A DNA stretch of 39,173 nucleotides from Marinicella sp. (GTDB lineage: Bacteria > Pseudomonadota > Gammaproteobacteria > Xanthomonadales > Marinicellaceae), in the NCBI GenBank assembly GCA_028284365.1, contig JANQRW010000060.1, forward strand, positions 1 to 39,173, given 5' to 3'. A program made the translations under genes and the position numbers. The notes beneath the pieces are model-generated. The model saw nothing but the letters and a program-made list of their open reading frames with translations, did not search any database and was not told where the DNA came from. Positions 8,813-18,500 of this stretch are shown here, one piece after another; the first letter of the stretch is position 1; every line of letters begins with the position of its first letter.

Positions 8813-11359
8813 TTATTTGAGCAGTTTATTCAAATGATAAATCAAATCCAGAGCTTGTTTGGCTGTTAGTTCATCTGGATCAATACTTTTTAGTTTTTGT
8901 TCTACTTTTGAAACTTGAATGGTTTCTTCTTGAAACAAGGAAAATTGTTTGGGTTGTCGTTGGGAGTCTTGGTTCTCAAGTTGTTTCAAGAATGATTTAG
9001 CATTTTTCAGAGTGCTGCTAGGAAGTCCCGCCAATGCAGCAACTTGTAAACCATAACTTTTACTGGCAGCGCCTGCTTTAACCGTGTGTAGAAAAACGAT
9101 TCGGTCTTTGTGCTCAACCGCATTAAGGTGTACATTTTTAATGCGGGGTATTTGTTCTTCTAGTTGTGTGATTTCAAAGTAGTGAGTGGCGAACAGACAA
9201 AACGATTGATTAACTTGTGCCAAATGCACCGCACAGGCATGAGCTAAGGACAGGCCGTCAAAAGTACTGGTGCCGCGACCAATTTCATCCATTAAAACCA
9301 AAGAATGTTGTGTGGCATTGTGCAAAATAGTCGCCGTTTCAGACATCTCTACCATAAAAGTCGATCGCCCTCTGGTCAAATCATCACCGGCACCAATACG
9401 CGTAAATATGCGATCGATATCTCCGATGATGGCTGAAGAGGCTGGCACATAACTACCAATCGATGCCATCAATACGATGATAGCTGATTGGCGCATATAG
9501 GTGGATTTACCTCCCATATTAGGGCCAGTGATGATGAGCATTTTATCTTTGTGGTTTAAATTCAGGTTATTAGGCTCAAAGGGGGTGTCTTGAATGGTTT
9601 CAACCACAGGATGACGGCCTTGTTTGATGTCGATGGTTAAATCGGTGGTCAATTCCGGTTTGCAAAAGTTGTGAGTGATTGCTCTTTCGGCCAGATTACA
9701 CAAAGCATCCAACTCACTGACTGTTGCAGCCAGTGATTGTAAAGATGTGATGTGGCTAACAAAGCTTTTCAATAAATTCAAATAAAGCTCTTTTTCATGA
9801 GCCAGGGATTTTTCTTTACTGGACAGAACTTTTTGTTCAAATTGTTTAAGTTCAGGTGTGGTGTATCGCTCGACAGCTTTAAGCGTTTGTCGGCGGATGT
9901 AGTGTTCTGGAACTTTATCTGAATGTAGTTTTGATACTTCAATAAAATATCCATGAACACGGTTGTAGCCCACTTTTAGACCGCTGATTCCAGATAGTTC
10001 CTGTTGCTCAGTTTCAAAGTCCAACATGTACTGTCCAGCATCTGTGCTGATGTTTCTTAATTCATCCAGCTGTTTATCATAGCCATCAGCAATCACGCCA
10101 CCATCTCGAATGACTACGGGTGGATTTTCTTTGATGGCATCTTTAAGTAAATGAGCAATTTTGGTATGTGGGTTCAATGATTGGGTTATGCCATCCAAGT
10201 TTTTATGATCGATTACTTGCATGGATTGCTGTAGCTCATCAACTGCCACCAACGATCCATATAATGCGATTAAGTCTCTGGGCCTGGCGGTGAGTAAACT
10301 GATGCGTGTGACAATTCGTTCAATATCGGCAATGCTTTTAAGCTGGTTTTGTAATGCATCAACTTGAGCTGATTCAATCAGGGCTTCAACACCATTTAGC
10401 CGTTGTTTTAAAATGTTTCGATCTCTCAGTGGTTGTTTTACCCAACGCCTGATTTTTCGAGAGCCCATCGCAGTAGCGCATTGATCAATAAATCCACATA
10501 ATGTCAGTTCATCTTTGCCATCTGGATGATGGTCTATTTCCAGATTTTTTCGTGATTGCGCGTCAATGTGTAAATAAGTATCTAATAATTCAATCTGAAT
10601 GGCTTGTAAGTGCTTTAATTCAGATTTTTGGGTATGCTGAACATACTGTAATAAGGCGCCAGCAGCAGCCAGGAAAACATCAGATTCATTGATCCCAAAA
10701 CCACTGAGATCATGTAGTTGGTAGAGTTTTTTTATGGTGTGGTGTGCTGATTCGGTATCGAAATCCCAAGTGGGACGAGCGATACAATTAAACTGTTTCA
10801 GCTTTTCAACCAAATCACTGTTTTCACTCAGCAGTATCTCACTGGGCGATAAACGAGTCAGCTGACTCTCTAATGTTGCAAATGATTCCATTTGCTGCAC
10901 TTTGAAAGCGCCATTTGATAAGTCCAGGTAGGCCATTCCATAGCCGCGTGAATTGTGATGGATCGCTAATAACAGATTCTCTTTGTGGGCATCCATAAGT
11001 GCTTCTTCGGTGACCGTACCGGGAGTGATGATTCTTAGGACTTCACGTTTAACTGGTCCTTTGCTGGTTGCTGGGTCGCCGGTTTGTTCACAAATAGCAA
11101 CTGACAAACCTTTTTTTACTAACTTGGCCAAGTAATTATCAGCGGCATGGTAAGGTACACCACACATTGGGATTGGGTTACCACCTGATTTACCTCTGTG
11201 GGTCAAAGTGATGTCAAGTAATTTAGCTGCTTCTACTGCATCATCAAAAAACAACTCATAAAAATCACCCATTCTGTAAAACAATAACATGTCCTGATAA
11301 TCAGCTTTTATCTTTAAAAACTGTTGCATCATAGGGGTGTGTTTTGAGGTCTCTGACAT
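8813..11359 (-). CDS. mutS: DNA mismatch repair protein MutS
   Basis: This ATPase recognises mispaired and looped bases and starts methyl-directed repair with MutL. The mismatch-binding motif GDFYELF (31-37) gives F33 and E35, the Phe-X-Glu pair that inserts at the mismatch. Connector, lever and clamp domains follow. The C-terminal ATPase has Walker [11 protein letters not shown], the [12 protein letters not shown] signature/Walker B region and the FATHYFE motif. At 848 aa it is full length. Transcribed alone on the minus strand; the start has no Shine-Dalgarno sequence but TAAAAT stands exactly six bases before the ATG (see findings). mutL is not in the window. Confidence 0.96.
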   Translation of the reverse strand: MSETSKHTPMMQQFLKIKADYQDMLLFYRMGDFYELFFDDAVEAAKLLDITLTHRGKSGGNPIPMCGVPYHAADNYLAKLVKKGLSVAICEQTGDPATSKGPVKREVLRIITPGTVTEEALMDAHKENLLLAIHHNSRGYGMAYLDLSNGAFKVQQMESFATLESQLTRLSPSEILLSENSDLVEKLKQFNCIARPTWDFDTESAHHTIKKLYQLHDLSGFGINESDVFLAAAGALLQYVQHTQKSELKHLQAIQIELLDTYLHIDAQSRKNLEIDHHPDGKDELTLCGFIDQCATAMGSRKIRRWVKQPLRDRNILKQRLNGVEALIESAQVDALQNQLKSIADIERIVTRISLLTARPRDLIALYGSLVAVDELQQSMQVIDHKNLDGITQSLNPHTKIAHLLKDAIKENPPVVIRDGGVIADGYDKQLDELRNISTDAGQYMLDFETEQQELSGISGLKVGYNRVHGYFIEVSKLHSDKVPEHYIRRQTLKAVERYTTPELKQFEQKVLSSKEKSLAHEKELYLNLLKSFVSHITSLQSLAATVSELDALCNLAERAITHNFCKPELTTDLTIDIKQGRHPVVETIQDTPFEPNNLNLNHKDKMLIITGPNMGGKSTYMRQSAIIVLMASIGSYVPASSAIIGDIDRIFTRIGAGDDLTRGRSTFMVEMSETATILHNATQHSLVLMDEIGRGTSTFDGLSLAHACAVHLAQVNQSFCLFATHYFEITQLEEQIPRIKNVHLNAVEHKDRIVFLHTVKAGAASKSYGLQVAALAGLPSSTLKNAKSFLKQLENQDSQRQPKQFSLFQEETIQVSKVEQKLKSIDPDELTAKQALDLIYHLNKLLK

Positions 11360-11365
11360 TTGATT

Positions 11366-11371
11366 ATTTTA
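11366..11371 (-). promoter_or_regulatory. Possible -10 box placed for a leaderless mutS mRNA
   Basis: On the minus strand TAAAAT is followed by six bases (AATCAA) and then the mutS ATG, with no ribosome-binding site. If it is a real -10 element, transcription would start at or next to the A of the ATG. No good -35 is seen, and TACACT about 20 bp further upstream is an alternative -10. Confidence 0.3.
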
Positions 11372-11478
11372 TGAAATAAAAAAAGTGCTAGTGTAACAAA
11401 ACCAAGACATTTATGCCTGGTGGAATCTAACTCTAAATTGAAAGATGTCGAGTTGAGTGTGGATCAGTGCAGGTAAAA

Positions 11479-11531
11479 TAAAAAAAGCCAAATAGCGCTA
11501 CTGTATCAGTATACGTTAAGTGGCTTTTTTT
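11479..11531 (-). terminator. Terminator after katG
   Basis: On the minus strand, about 20 bp after the katG stop, AGCCA...TGGCT arms (11487-11491 and 11520-11524) close an imperfect hairpin flanked by an A run before and a seven-T run after. Its outer arms are symmetric, so it could also stop plus-strand transcription. It separates katG from mutS. Confidence 0.7.
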
Positions 11532-11552
11532 GGCTAAGTCATTGAATTGGTA

Positions 11553-13766
11553 TCAAAGTTCAAAACGGTCGGCTTGCATGACTTTTATCCACGCGCTTAT
11601 AAAATCGTTAATCATTAATTCGTTACCATCATCAGCTGCGTAAACTTCAGCGATTGCTCTGAGTTCAGAGTGTGATCCAAATATCAAATCAACTGGTGTG
11701 GCCGTCCATTTGAGCTTGTTGGTTTTTCTGTCACGGCCTTCATAAATACCCGGCTGATTAGCTGACTTGCTCCATTTGGTTTTCATGTCCAGTAAATTAA
11801 CAAAAACAGCATTGTTTAAAGTGCCAGGTGTGGTTGTGAAGACACCATGTTTGCTGTTGCCTGAATTTGCATCAAGTGCTCTCAAGCCACCAATTAGTAC
11901 AGTCATTTCGGGAACGGTGAGTGAAAGCAGGTTCGCTTTGTCAACCAATAACTCTGTTGGAGAATGGTCATTACCTGCTTCATAATAATTTCTGAACGCA
12001 TCGGCTGTTGGGCGCAAATTGTTGAACGAATTAACATCAGTCTGGGCTTGAGTTGCATCTGTCCGACCAGGAATGAAGGGTACTTCAATTGATAAGCCTG
12101 CTTTTTTTGAGGCTTTTTCTATCGCTGCACCACCACCCAGTACTATCAAGTCTGCAAGAGAGACTTTTCTTTGAGGTGAGTTGTTGTTGAAATCTACTTT
12201 TATTTTATTCAAGGTTGATAGTACTTTTTGTAGTTCGTTTGGATCGTTTACCATCCAGTTTTTTTGGGGTGCCAGCTGTATTCTTGCGCCATTGACACCA
12301 CCACGCATGTCAGTGGCTCGGTAAGAAGAGGCCGCAGCCCATGCTGTTTTAACCAGTTCAGAGACTGTTAACGCTGTATCATGGATGTTTTGTTTGAGTT
12401 TTTTAATGTCTGCTGCATTAATCATTTCATAGTTTGCGGCAGGAACAGGGTCTTGCCACAAAAAAGCTTGTTCGGGTAAGTTATCTCCGACATATCGTGC
12501 TCGTGGCCCCATATCACGGTGAGTTAATTTAAACCAAGCCTTGGCAAATGCCTGCTCAAATTCTTGTGGGTCTTTGAGAAAGCGTTCTGCAACAGCCCTG
12601 TAAGCTGGATCTTTTTTCAAGGAAAGATCCGTAGTAAACATAATGGGTGCATGGCGTTTGTCGGGAATATGTGCATCAGGTACTAGGTTACCAGCTGCAG
12701 GATCAGCGGGTATCCATTGTGTGGCACCAGCTGGGCTTTTTGTTTGGACCCAGTTAAAAGCAAATAGGTTGGTTAGATACTGGTGAGTCCATTGTGCTGG
12801 GCTGGATGTCCAGGCACCTTCAAGGCCACTGGTTATGGTGTTTTCGGAGTGTCCTTTGCCGCATTTATTGGTCCAACCAAACCCTTGTTCTTTTAACTCT
12901 GCAGCAGCTGGTTCGCGTCCGATGCATTTGTCAGGTTTTGCTGCGCCATGTGCTTTACCAAAAGTATGACCACCAGCAATCAAGGCAACGACTTCTTCAT
13001 CATTCATGGCCATGCGACCAAATGTTTCTCTGATGTCATGGGCTGCTGATATGGGGTCATGGTTACCATTGGGGCCTTCAGGATTGACATAAATTAAACC
13101 CATTTGAACTGCTGCCAATGGTTTTTTTAACTTTCTGTCACCTTCGTATCGTTCATCATCCAGAAATTTTGTTTCTGGGCCCCAATAGACCAAATCCGCT
13201 TCCCAGTCATCAGCTCGACCACCAGCAAAACCCAAGGTTTTAAAGCCCATAGATTCCATGGCTACATTTCCAGTTAGAATCATCAAGTCGGCCCATGATA
13301 AACTGCTTCCATACTTCTTTTTAACTGGCCACAGCAAACGTCTTGCTTTATCGAGGTTGGCATTATCTGGCCAACTGTTTAATGGTTCAAAGCGTTGTTG
13401 TCCTCCGCCAGCTCCTCCACGCCCATCCAGTGTTCGGTAAGTTCCTGCACTGTGCCAGGCCATTCGGATAAAAAATGGGCCATAGTGTCCGTAATCTGCG
13501 GGCCACCAGTCTTGCGAGTTAGTGAGAATTTCAGTGATGTCTTGTTTAACATCATCAATGTCCAGTTTTTTAAAAGCAGCAGCATAATCAAAATCAGCAC
13601 CGTAAGGATTAGATTCAACTGCGTGTTGCCTCAAAGGCTGTAAGTTCAGTTGTTCTGGCCACCAAAACTGATTTGTTTTGGCGTTTGTACTTGCTTGTGG
13701 AGCAGAATTGATACAGGTGATGGCTATGGCTGTAATTAACCACTTAAACTTTTTATTGTAAATCAT
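11553..13766 (-). CDS. katG: Exported catalase-peroxidase
   Basis: This haem enzyme removes hydrogen peroxide by catalase and peroxidase reactions. Distal residues R101, W104 and H105 lie in [13 protein letters not shown]. The Trp-Tyr-Met adduct partners are W104, Y226 (LIYVNPEGP) and M252 (FGRMAMND). The proximal haem ligand is H267 ([11 protein letters not shown]). The C-terminal structural half is complete, and 737 aa is normal. Unusually, the N-terminus starts with a positively charged and hydrophobic segment (about residues 5-20) ending SAPQA-S, a Sec-type signal peptide, so it probably acts in the periplasm like the KatP group. AGG before the ATG and TATAAT at 13799-13804 (minus) support this start. 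Confidence 0.93.
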   Translation of the reverse strand: MIYNKKFKWLITAIAITCINSAPQASTNAKTNQFWWPEQLNLQPLRQHAVESNPYGADFDYAAAFKKLDIDDVKQDITEILTNSQDWWPADYGHYGPFFIRMAWHSAGTYRTLDGRGGAGGGQQRFEPLNSWPDNANLDKARRLLWPVKKKYGSSLSWADLMILTGNVAMESMGFKTLGFAGGRADDWEADLVYWGPETKFLDDERYEGDRKLKKPLAAVQMGLIYVNPEGPNGNHDPISAAHDIRETFGRMAMNDEEVVALIAGGHTFGKAHGAAKPDKCIGREPAAAELKEQGFGWTNKCGKGHSENTITSGLEGAWTSSPAQWTHQYLTNLFAFNWVQTKSPAGATQWIPADPAAGNLVPDAHIPDKRHAPIMFTTDLSLKKDPAYRAVAERFLKDPQEFEQAFAKAWFKLTHRDMGPRARYVGDNLPEQAFLWQDPVPAANYEMINAADIKKLKQNIHDTALTVSELVKTAWAAASSYRATDMRGGVNGARIQLAPQKNWMVNDPNELQKVLSTLNKIKVDFNNNSPQRKVSLADLIVLGGGAAIEKASKKAGLSIEVPFIPGRTDATQAQTDVNSFNNLRPTADAFRNYYEAGNDHSPTELLVDKANLLSLTVPEMTVLIGGLRALDANSGNSKHGVFTTTPGTLNNAVFVNLLDMKTKWSKSANQPGIYEGRDRKTNKLKWTATPVDLIFGSHSELRAIAEVYAADDGNELMINDFISAWIKVMQADRFEL

Positions 13767-13798
13767 GATAATACCTCGTTAGTGAAAACATCTTACGT

Positions 13799-13804
13799 AT
13801 TATA
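13799..13804 (-). promoter_or_regulatory. katG -10 box
   Basis: A perfect TATAAT on the minus strand lies about 33 bp before the katG start, leaving a leader of roughly 26 nt with an AGG ribosome-binding site. Upstream, TGTAAT at 18 bp spacing is a weak -35, which would suit an activator-dependent promoter. Confidence 0.5.
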
Positions 13805-13910
13805 AAATCGATTGATTAGCTAATTACAACGCAAAAAATAGATTGTAATGTTCGATATTTTTCAATGTCATCTGTTGCAACTGATTGTGCAGGATGGTGT
13901 TAAAAAATAT

Positions 13911-13933
13911 TTATTCTCAAGTTTTGAGAATAA
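13911..13933. promoter_or_regulatory. Perfect 10-3-10 palindrome between katG and recA
   Basis: TTATTCTCAA (13911-13920), GTT, then TTGAGAATAA (13924-13933) is a perfect inverted repeat in the 268-bp divergent intergenic region. It lies about 105 bp from the katG -10 and 100 bp from the recA start, where an operator for either gene could sit. It does not match the gammaproteobacterial LexA box (CTGT-N8-ACAG) or the Fur box. The bound protein is unknown. It has no T tract, so it is not a terminator. Confidence 0.55.
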
Positions 13934-14034
13934 GCCATTGATAATATTGAGTAAGTCCGAAAAAGTTGACGATTTACTCAGAAATTACTGATTTTTTCGA
14001 TATCAAGAACATGCGATAATAGGTGGCATAAATT

Positions 14035-15114
14035 ATGAAAAGCAACTTACAACTTGTGGAGCAAAACAAAGTGGATGACAACAAGAAAAAAGCCTTGGCA
14101 GCAGCTTTAGGACAAATTGAAAAACAATTCGGTAAAGGTTCGGTGATGCGTATGGGCGATAACCAGGCTTTAACTACGGATGTATATTCAACTGGTTCGT
14201 TGGGGTTAGATGTGGCATTAGGAATTGGTGGTTTACCACGTGGTCGAGTGGTTGAGATTTATGGGCCTGAGTCCAGCGGTAAAACCACTTTAACGCTACA
14301 TGCAGTGGCAGAGTGTCAGAAAAATGGTGGCACAGCAGCATTTATTGATGCTGAGCATGCATTGGATCCCGCTTATGCGGCTAAAGTTGGTGTGAATATT
14401 GATGATTTATTGGTTTCGCAGCCAGATACTGGTGAAGAGGCTTTAGAAATTTGTGACATGCTGGTTCGATCAAACGCAGTTGATTTAATCGTGGTGGATT
14501 CGGTGGCCGCGTTAACACCCAAAGCCGAGATTGAGGGTGATATGGGAGATTCGCACATGGGCTTGCAAGCGCGTTTGATGTCACAAGCATTGCGTAAATT
14601 AACTGGTAACATCAAGCGCACCAATTGTATGGTGATCTTTATTAACCAAATCAGAATGAAAATTGGGGTGATGTTTGGTAGCCCTGAAACCACCACAGGT
14701 GGTAACGCATTGAAGTTCTATTCTTCAGTCCGCTTGGATATTCGTCGTATTGGAGCCATTAAAAAAGGTGATGAAATTATCGGCAATGATACGCGCGTTA
14801 AAGTGGTTAAAAATAAAATGGCACCACCGTTTAAACAGGTTCAATTTGAGATTCTCTATGGACAAGGTATTTCTCTATTGGGTGAGTTGATTGACTTGGG
14901 TGTGGCACATAATTTAGTTTCAAAAGCCGGTGCTTGGTACAGTTATGGAGAGACCAGGATTGGTCAAGGTAAAGAAAATGCAAAAACCTACTTCAAAGAA
15001 AATCCGGATGCAGCAGCAGAATTGGAGCAGAAAATTCGCGATATATTGTTGCCTAAACCTGAAGATGTGGTTGAAACTCAAGAAACAGCTGATGTAGATC
15101 CATTTGAAGGTTAA
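14035..15114 (+). CDS. recA: Recombinase A
   Basis: It forms the filament on single-stranded DNA for homologous recombination and stimulates LexA self-cleavage. The N-terminal polymerisation helix is followed by Walker A GPESSGKT at 77-84, then the [11 protein letters not shown]alker B strand, loop L1 ([19 protein letters not shown]) and the [20 protein letters not shown]2 region. The C-terminal domain ends in an acidic tail. Its 359 aa are typical. AGGTGG precedes the ATG at a good distance. The stop shares one base with the recX start (TAATG). No recognisable LexA box of the CTGT-N8-ACAG kind was found upstream. Confidence 0.98.
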   Translation: MKSNLQLVEQNKVDDNKKKALAAALGQIEKQFGKGSVMRMGDNQALTTDVYSTGSLGLDVALGIGGLPRGRVVEIYGPESSGKTTLTLHAVAECQKNGGTAAFIDAEHALDPAYAAKVGVNIDDLLVSQPDTGEEALEICDMLVRSNAVDLIVVDSVAALTPKAEIEGDMGDSHMGLQARLMSQALRKLTGNIKRTNCMVIFINQIRMKIGVMFGSPETTTGGNALKFYSSVRLDIRRIGAIKKGDEIIGNDTRVKVVKNKMAPPFKQVQFEILYGQGISLLGELIDLGVAHNLVSKAGAWYSYGETRIGQGKENAKTYFKENPDAAAELEQKIRDILLPKPEDVVETQETADVDPFEG

Positions 15115-15569
15115 TGTCAGAACAAAACAAGTACACGCCTGAGGCACGTGCACGTGCCTCAGCTTTGGGTAGTTTGGCCATGCGAGAGCATTCGTGCCAA
15201 GAACTCAAACAAAAATTAATTAAAAAAAAACATGATGAGCAGGTTGTTGATGCCCTCATCATAGACTTGGTTAAGAATAACCTGATCTCAGATTTGCGTT
15301 TTGCTGAATCTTATTGGCGTGCCCGTTCAAGCCGGGGTTATGGTCCAGCAAGAATAAGCAAAGAGCTATCCATAAAGGGAGTCAGTGCTGAAAAAATCGA
15401 TGCCGCTAGAGGCTGCTCTGAGATTGACTTTTATGCTTTGGTTGAAAGTGTTTACCATAAAAAGTACAAAGGTGAACCTTGGCAGGATTTTAAAGAAAAA
15501 GCCAAGCGCCAGGCATTCCTTTACCGCCGTGGTTTTGATGGCGATTTGATTCAACATGTTTTAGATTGA
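15114..15569 (+). CDS. recX: Regulatory protein RecX
   Basis: It modulates RecA by capping or shortening its filaments. The 151-aa, mostly helical protein shows the tandem three-helix repeat pattern of the family: ARASALGSLAMREHSCQELK, then ISDLRFAESYWRARSSRGYGPARISKEL with the conserved Y-G-P-x-R-I motif. It starts in the recA stop codon (TAATG), so it depends on recA translation. Codons 9-16 are formed from a perfect 24-bp palindrome (15139-15162) that may lower its expression relative to recA. It is followed by bioA after one base. Confidence 0.93.
   Translation: MSEQNKYTPEARARASALGSLAMREHSCQELKQKLIKKKHDEQVVDALIIDLVKNNLISDLRFAESYWRARSSRGYGPARISKELSIKGVSAEKIDAARGCSEIDFYALVESVYHKKYKGEPWQDFKEKAKRQAFLYRRGFDGDLIQHVLD
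15139..15162 (+). promoter_or_regulatory. Perfect 24-bp palindrome at the start of recX
   Basis: CTGAGGCACGTG (15139-15150) is followed directly by its reverse complement CACGTGCCTCAG (15151-15162). In mRNA it would form a GC-rich stem about 25 nt inside recX. No U run follows, so it is not a standard terminator. It could slow ribosomes, be an RNase site, or bind a protein as DNA. Confidence 0.6.
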
Positions 15570-15570
15570 T

Positions 15571-16833
15571 ATGGATATTGAGTTTGATCAAAAGCACCTG
15601 TGGCACCCATACACCAATCTGAATGAACCAACTCCAGTTTTGGGTGTTGAGCGTGCGGAAGGCATCTATTTGTATTTAGAAGACGGATCTAGAGTCATAG
15701 ATGCAATGTCTTCATGGTGGTGTTGCATTCATGGCTACAACCACCCAATCTTGAATCAAGCCATCACAAATCAACTGACTAAAATGTCTCATGTGATGTT
15801 TGGTGGTATTACTCACGAGCCGGCCATTCAACTGGGTAAGCGGCTCATCGAAATAACTGACAAATCTTTAGATGCTGTGTTTTTTGCTGATTCGGGATCG
15901 GTGGCAGTTGAAGTGGCTATGAAGATGGCAGCTCAGTATTGTTTTGAACAGGGATTGGTCAGTAAGAAAAGATTTTTAACTTTTGCCAGGGGCTATCACG
16001 GTGATACTTTTGGTGCCATGTCTGTGTGTGACCCTGAAACAGGTATGCATCACAAATTCAGTAAATTGCTTAATCAACACATTTTTATTGATTCACCAGC
16101 CTGTGGTTTTGATGATGATTGGGAGGATCATTATTTGAATGAGTTTGCTGAGCAATTGGCTGCTAATCATGAAAAAATTATAGCAGTCATTTTCGAACCA
16201 GTCGTTCAAGGTGCTGGTGGAATGAATTTTTATTCACCTGAATATCTTAGGAGGGTTCGGCAGCTTTGTGATCGATATGGTGTCTTACTGATTTTTGATG
16301 AAATTGCCACAGGATTTGGTAGAACAGGGCGTTTATTTGCCTATGAGCACGCTGGAGTTACGCCTGATGTCATGTGTTTGGGTAAGTCATTGACTGGAGG
16401 GTACATGACTTTGGCTGCTGTTTTATGCAACCAGAAAGTGTCAAAAGGCATATCCACCAACTTTATGCATGGGCCAACTTTTATGGCCAACCCATTAGCT
16501 TGTGCAGTTGGTTTGGCCAGCATAGATTTGTTATTACAATCAAATTGGCAACAGAAAGTCACTGAAATAGAGCAACTGATGCAACAAGAATTGATGCCCA
16601 TAAATGAGTTGGAGCAGGTTGCCAATGTTCGTGTTTTGGGTGCAATTGGAGTGATTGAAATGAAGAAACCATTAGCGTGGCAAGAATTTCAAAAAAGAAC
16701 CGTGGCACAAGGCGTGTGGGTTAGGCCATTTATGAATTTGGTTTACATTATGCCGCCATTTATTATTGAACCTGAAGATTTAACCCACATAACAAAGGTA
16801 TTGACCACAACGATTACAGAAATGACATGCTGA
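15571..16833 (+). CDS. bioA: Adenosylmethionine-8-amino-7-oxononanoate aminotransferase
   Basis: This PLP enzyme makes 7,8-diaminopelargonate from KAPA with S-adenosylmethionine as amino donor in biotin synthesis. The LWHPYT motif (10-15) and MSSWWC (46-51) are characteristic of BioA. The PLP aspartate is D243 in IFDEIATGFGRTG, and the Schiff-base lysine is K272 in LGKSLTGGYMT. The 420-aa length is normal. It lies one base after recX and overlaps yaaA by 7 bp, so it is probably cotranscribed with both. No other bio gene is in the window. Biotin made by this pathway is needed by the methylcrotonyl-CoA carboxylase of which only LiuB is encoded here. Confidence 0.95.
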   Translation: MDIEFDQKHLWHPYTNLNEPTPVLGVERAEGIYLYLEDGSRVIDAMSSWWCCIHGYNHPILNQAITNQLTKMSHVMFGGITHEPAIQLGKRLIEITDKSLDAVFFADSGSVAVEVAMKMAAQYCFEQGLVSKKRFLTFARGYHGDTFGAMSVCDPETGMHHKFSKLLNQHIFIDSPACGFDDDWEDHYLNEFAEQLAANHEKIIAVIFEPVVQGAGGMNFYSPEYLRRVRQLCDRYGVLLIFDEIATGFGRTGRLFAYEHAGVTPDVMCLGKSLTGGYMTLAAVLCNQKVSKGISTNFMHGPTFMANPLACAVGLASIDLLLQSNWQQKVTEIEQLMQQELMPINELEQVANVRVLGAIGVIEMKKPLAWQEFQKRTVAQGVWVRPFMNLVYIMPPFIIEPEDLTHITKVLTTTITEMTC

Positions 16834-17603
16834 TATTATTATCGCCTTCAAAAGGCCAAGATTTTGAACAACACCCATTACAGCAGCACAGCCAGCCAGT
16901 TTTGCTTAAAGAGAGCCAAACGCTAGCCAAAGAACTTAAGAAACTGAAACCGCAGAAAATATCAGAATTAATGTCTGTGAGTGAAAAAATTGCTGATCTG
17001 AATTATGAGCGTTTCCAATCGTTCAAAACTCCATTCAAGTTAGGTGTTGCTAAACAGGCAGCACTGGCATTCAAAGGAGACGTTTATGCAGGTTTAGAGG
17101 CACCAGATTTTTCTGCTGAAAACTGGAGTTTTGCGCAGAAAAACTTACGAATTCTGTCTGGGTTGTATGGTTATCTAAGACCAATGGATTTGATCTTACC
17201 TTATCGTTTAGAGATGAAAACCAGGTTAAAAAACTCCAGAGGAGAAAATTTGTATCAGTTCTGGGGCAATGAATTAACTGACCTGATGAATAAAGAGTTG
17301 AAAGAGAATGATTTTGTGGTCAATTTAGCTTCAAACGAATATTACAAAGTTGTAAAACCTAAGTTACTGAAATCGCCAGTTTTAAACATTGACTTCAAAG
17401 ACACCAAAGGTGGGAAAACTCGCATCATCTCTTTTTATGCAAAAAAAGCGCGAGGCATGATGGCCAGAGCCATCATTGAAAACAAAGTTGAGAAAATGGA
17501 AGACATCAAAGCTTTAAGTTTTGATGGTTATCAATACCGTGGTGACTTGTCCAGTGAATTGAAATGGGTGTTTGAACGCCCGCAACCAGCGGCCAAAAGT
17601 TAG
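16827..17603 (+). CDS. yaaA: Peroxide stress protein YaaA (DUF328/UPF0246)
   Basis: Members of this family bind DNA and limit intracellular free iron during peroxide stress in E. coli. The family blocks are present: N-terminal MLILLSPSKGQDF, AFKGDVYAGLEA, RILSGLYGYLRPMDLILPYRLEM, LYQFWG, VNLASNEYYK and the terminal IISFYAKKARGMMARAIIE. At 258 aa it is full length. It begins 7 bp inside bioA with no free ribosome-binding site, suggesting translational coupling. Its presence in a transcription unit starting with recA, opposite a catalase gene, fits an oxidative-damage theme, although that grouping is inference. Confidence 0.94.
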   Translation: MLILLSPSKGQDFEQHPLQQHSQPVLLKESQTLAKELKKLKPQKISELMSVSEKIADLNYERFQSFKTPFKLGVAKQAALAFKGDVYAGLEAPDFSAENWSFAQKNLRILSGLYGYLRPMDLILPYRLEMKTRLKNSRGENLYQFWGNELTDLMNKELKENDFVVNLASNEYYKVVKPKLLKSPVLNIDFKDTKGGKTRIISFYAKKARGMMARAIIENKVEKMEDIKALSFDGYQYRGDLSSELKWVFERPQPAAKS

Positions 17604-17629
17604 CGGGTTTATTTTAAATTTCGATTTGG

Positions 17630-18397
17630 TTAAAAATTGTCTTTTGCCGTTCTGAGTAAAGTGAACGCTGAGACTTCATCAGCGACATCGGCATTGTATA
17701 TTCGGTTGAGATGCTGTTGAAAGCTGTGGCTGTCAGTGAGTAAAAATGGATTAAGGCTCAATTCATCTTTTAATTTTACAGGCAGTGTTGGTTGATTCCT
17801 TTTTCTTAAGCTTTTCGCCCATTCTTTTTTCTGTTGGATGGCATCACTCTCAGGTAAAACAGATTCAACAAATGCAATGTTACTGAGGGTGTATTCATGG
17901 GTGCAGTAGACCATCAGTTCAGCAGGAAGAGACTTGATTTTATTCAGTGAGTTTACAAATTGCTCAGCTGTGCCTTCAAACATTCTGCCGCACCCTAAAG
18001 AAAACAAGGTATCGCCGCAAAACAAAACATCGTCATTGTAAAAGCATATGTGACTGGTGGTGTGGCCTGGCGTTGCCATGACAGTGAAGCTCAATTCGAG
18101 TGGTTTAATATGAACCACATCGCCTTCTTTTACAATGGTTTGGACAGCAGGTATGCGATCATCATCAGGTCCATAAACTTCACATCGCCAGTTTTCATAC
18201 AGTGCTTGCAAGCCATTGATGTGATCCCAGTGGTGGTGTGTTAATAGTATGGCACACAGCGTGAGCTTGTTTTTTAACAAAAAATCATCTACAGGTTCTG
18301 CTAAGCCAGGATCCACCACAACGGCATAATGACCATCATCAATGACCCAAACATAATTGTCATCATAAATTGGGATGGGGCTGATGGTGGTTTTCAT
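17630..18397 (-). CDS. gloB: Hydroxyacylglutathione hydrolase (glyoxalase II)
   Basis: It hydrolyses S-lactoylglutathione to lactate and glutathione in methylglyoxal detoxification. The metallo-beta-lactamase metal motif THHHWDH is at 53-59, followed by GHTTSHICFY, FCGDTLFSLGCGRMFEG and the CTHEYT histidine. The C-terminal glyoxalase II domain has the LRKRNQPTLP signature. At 255 aa it is typical. It is divergent from rnhA-dnaQ; E. coli also keeps gloB next to rnhA and dnaQ, supporting the assignment. It converges on yaaA with a 26-bp gap. Confidence 0.95.
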   Translation of the reverse strand: MKTTISPIPIYDDNYVWVIDDGHYAVVVDPGLAEPVDDFLLKNKLTLCAILLTHHHWDHINGLQALYENWRCEVYGPDDDRIPAVQTIVKEGDVVHIKPLELSFTVMATPGHTTSHICFYNDDVLFCGDTLFSLGCGRMFEGTAEQFVNSLNKIKSLPAELMVYCTHEYTLSNIAFVESVLPESDAIQQKKEWAKSLRKRNQPTLPVKLKDELSLNPFLLTDSHSFQQHLNRIYNADVADEVSAFTLLRTAKDNF

Positions 18398-18500
18398 TTT
18401 ATGTATTATTTTTTGTGATTACAGGTAGCTGAATGATGCCATAATCAATTATCATGCAACAACTATTTTATACAAATAATGTTATTATCTTGCCTTGATT

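Noticed and set aside
11495..11515. LexA-like box near CTGTATCAGTATACGT
   Set aside because: The right half is ACGT rather than ACAG, and the sequence is the loop of the katG terminator, downstream of both katG and upstream of no start on the plus strand.
13379..13643. Overlapping ORFs on both strands opposite the start of katG
   Set aside because: They mirror katG codons, have no start signals or recognisable domains, and katG explains the region fully.
13966..14020. A complete recA promoter from TTGACG (13966) and GATAAT (14015)
   Set aside because: The spacing between them is far too long, the best 17-bp partner of TTGACG is TGATTT, and GATAAT is too close to the ribosome-binding site. 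I could not define the promoter.
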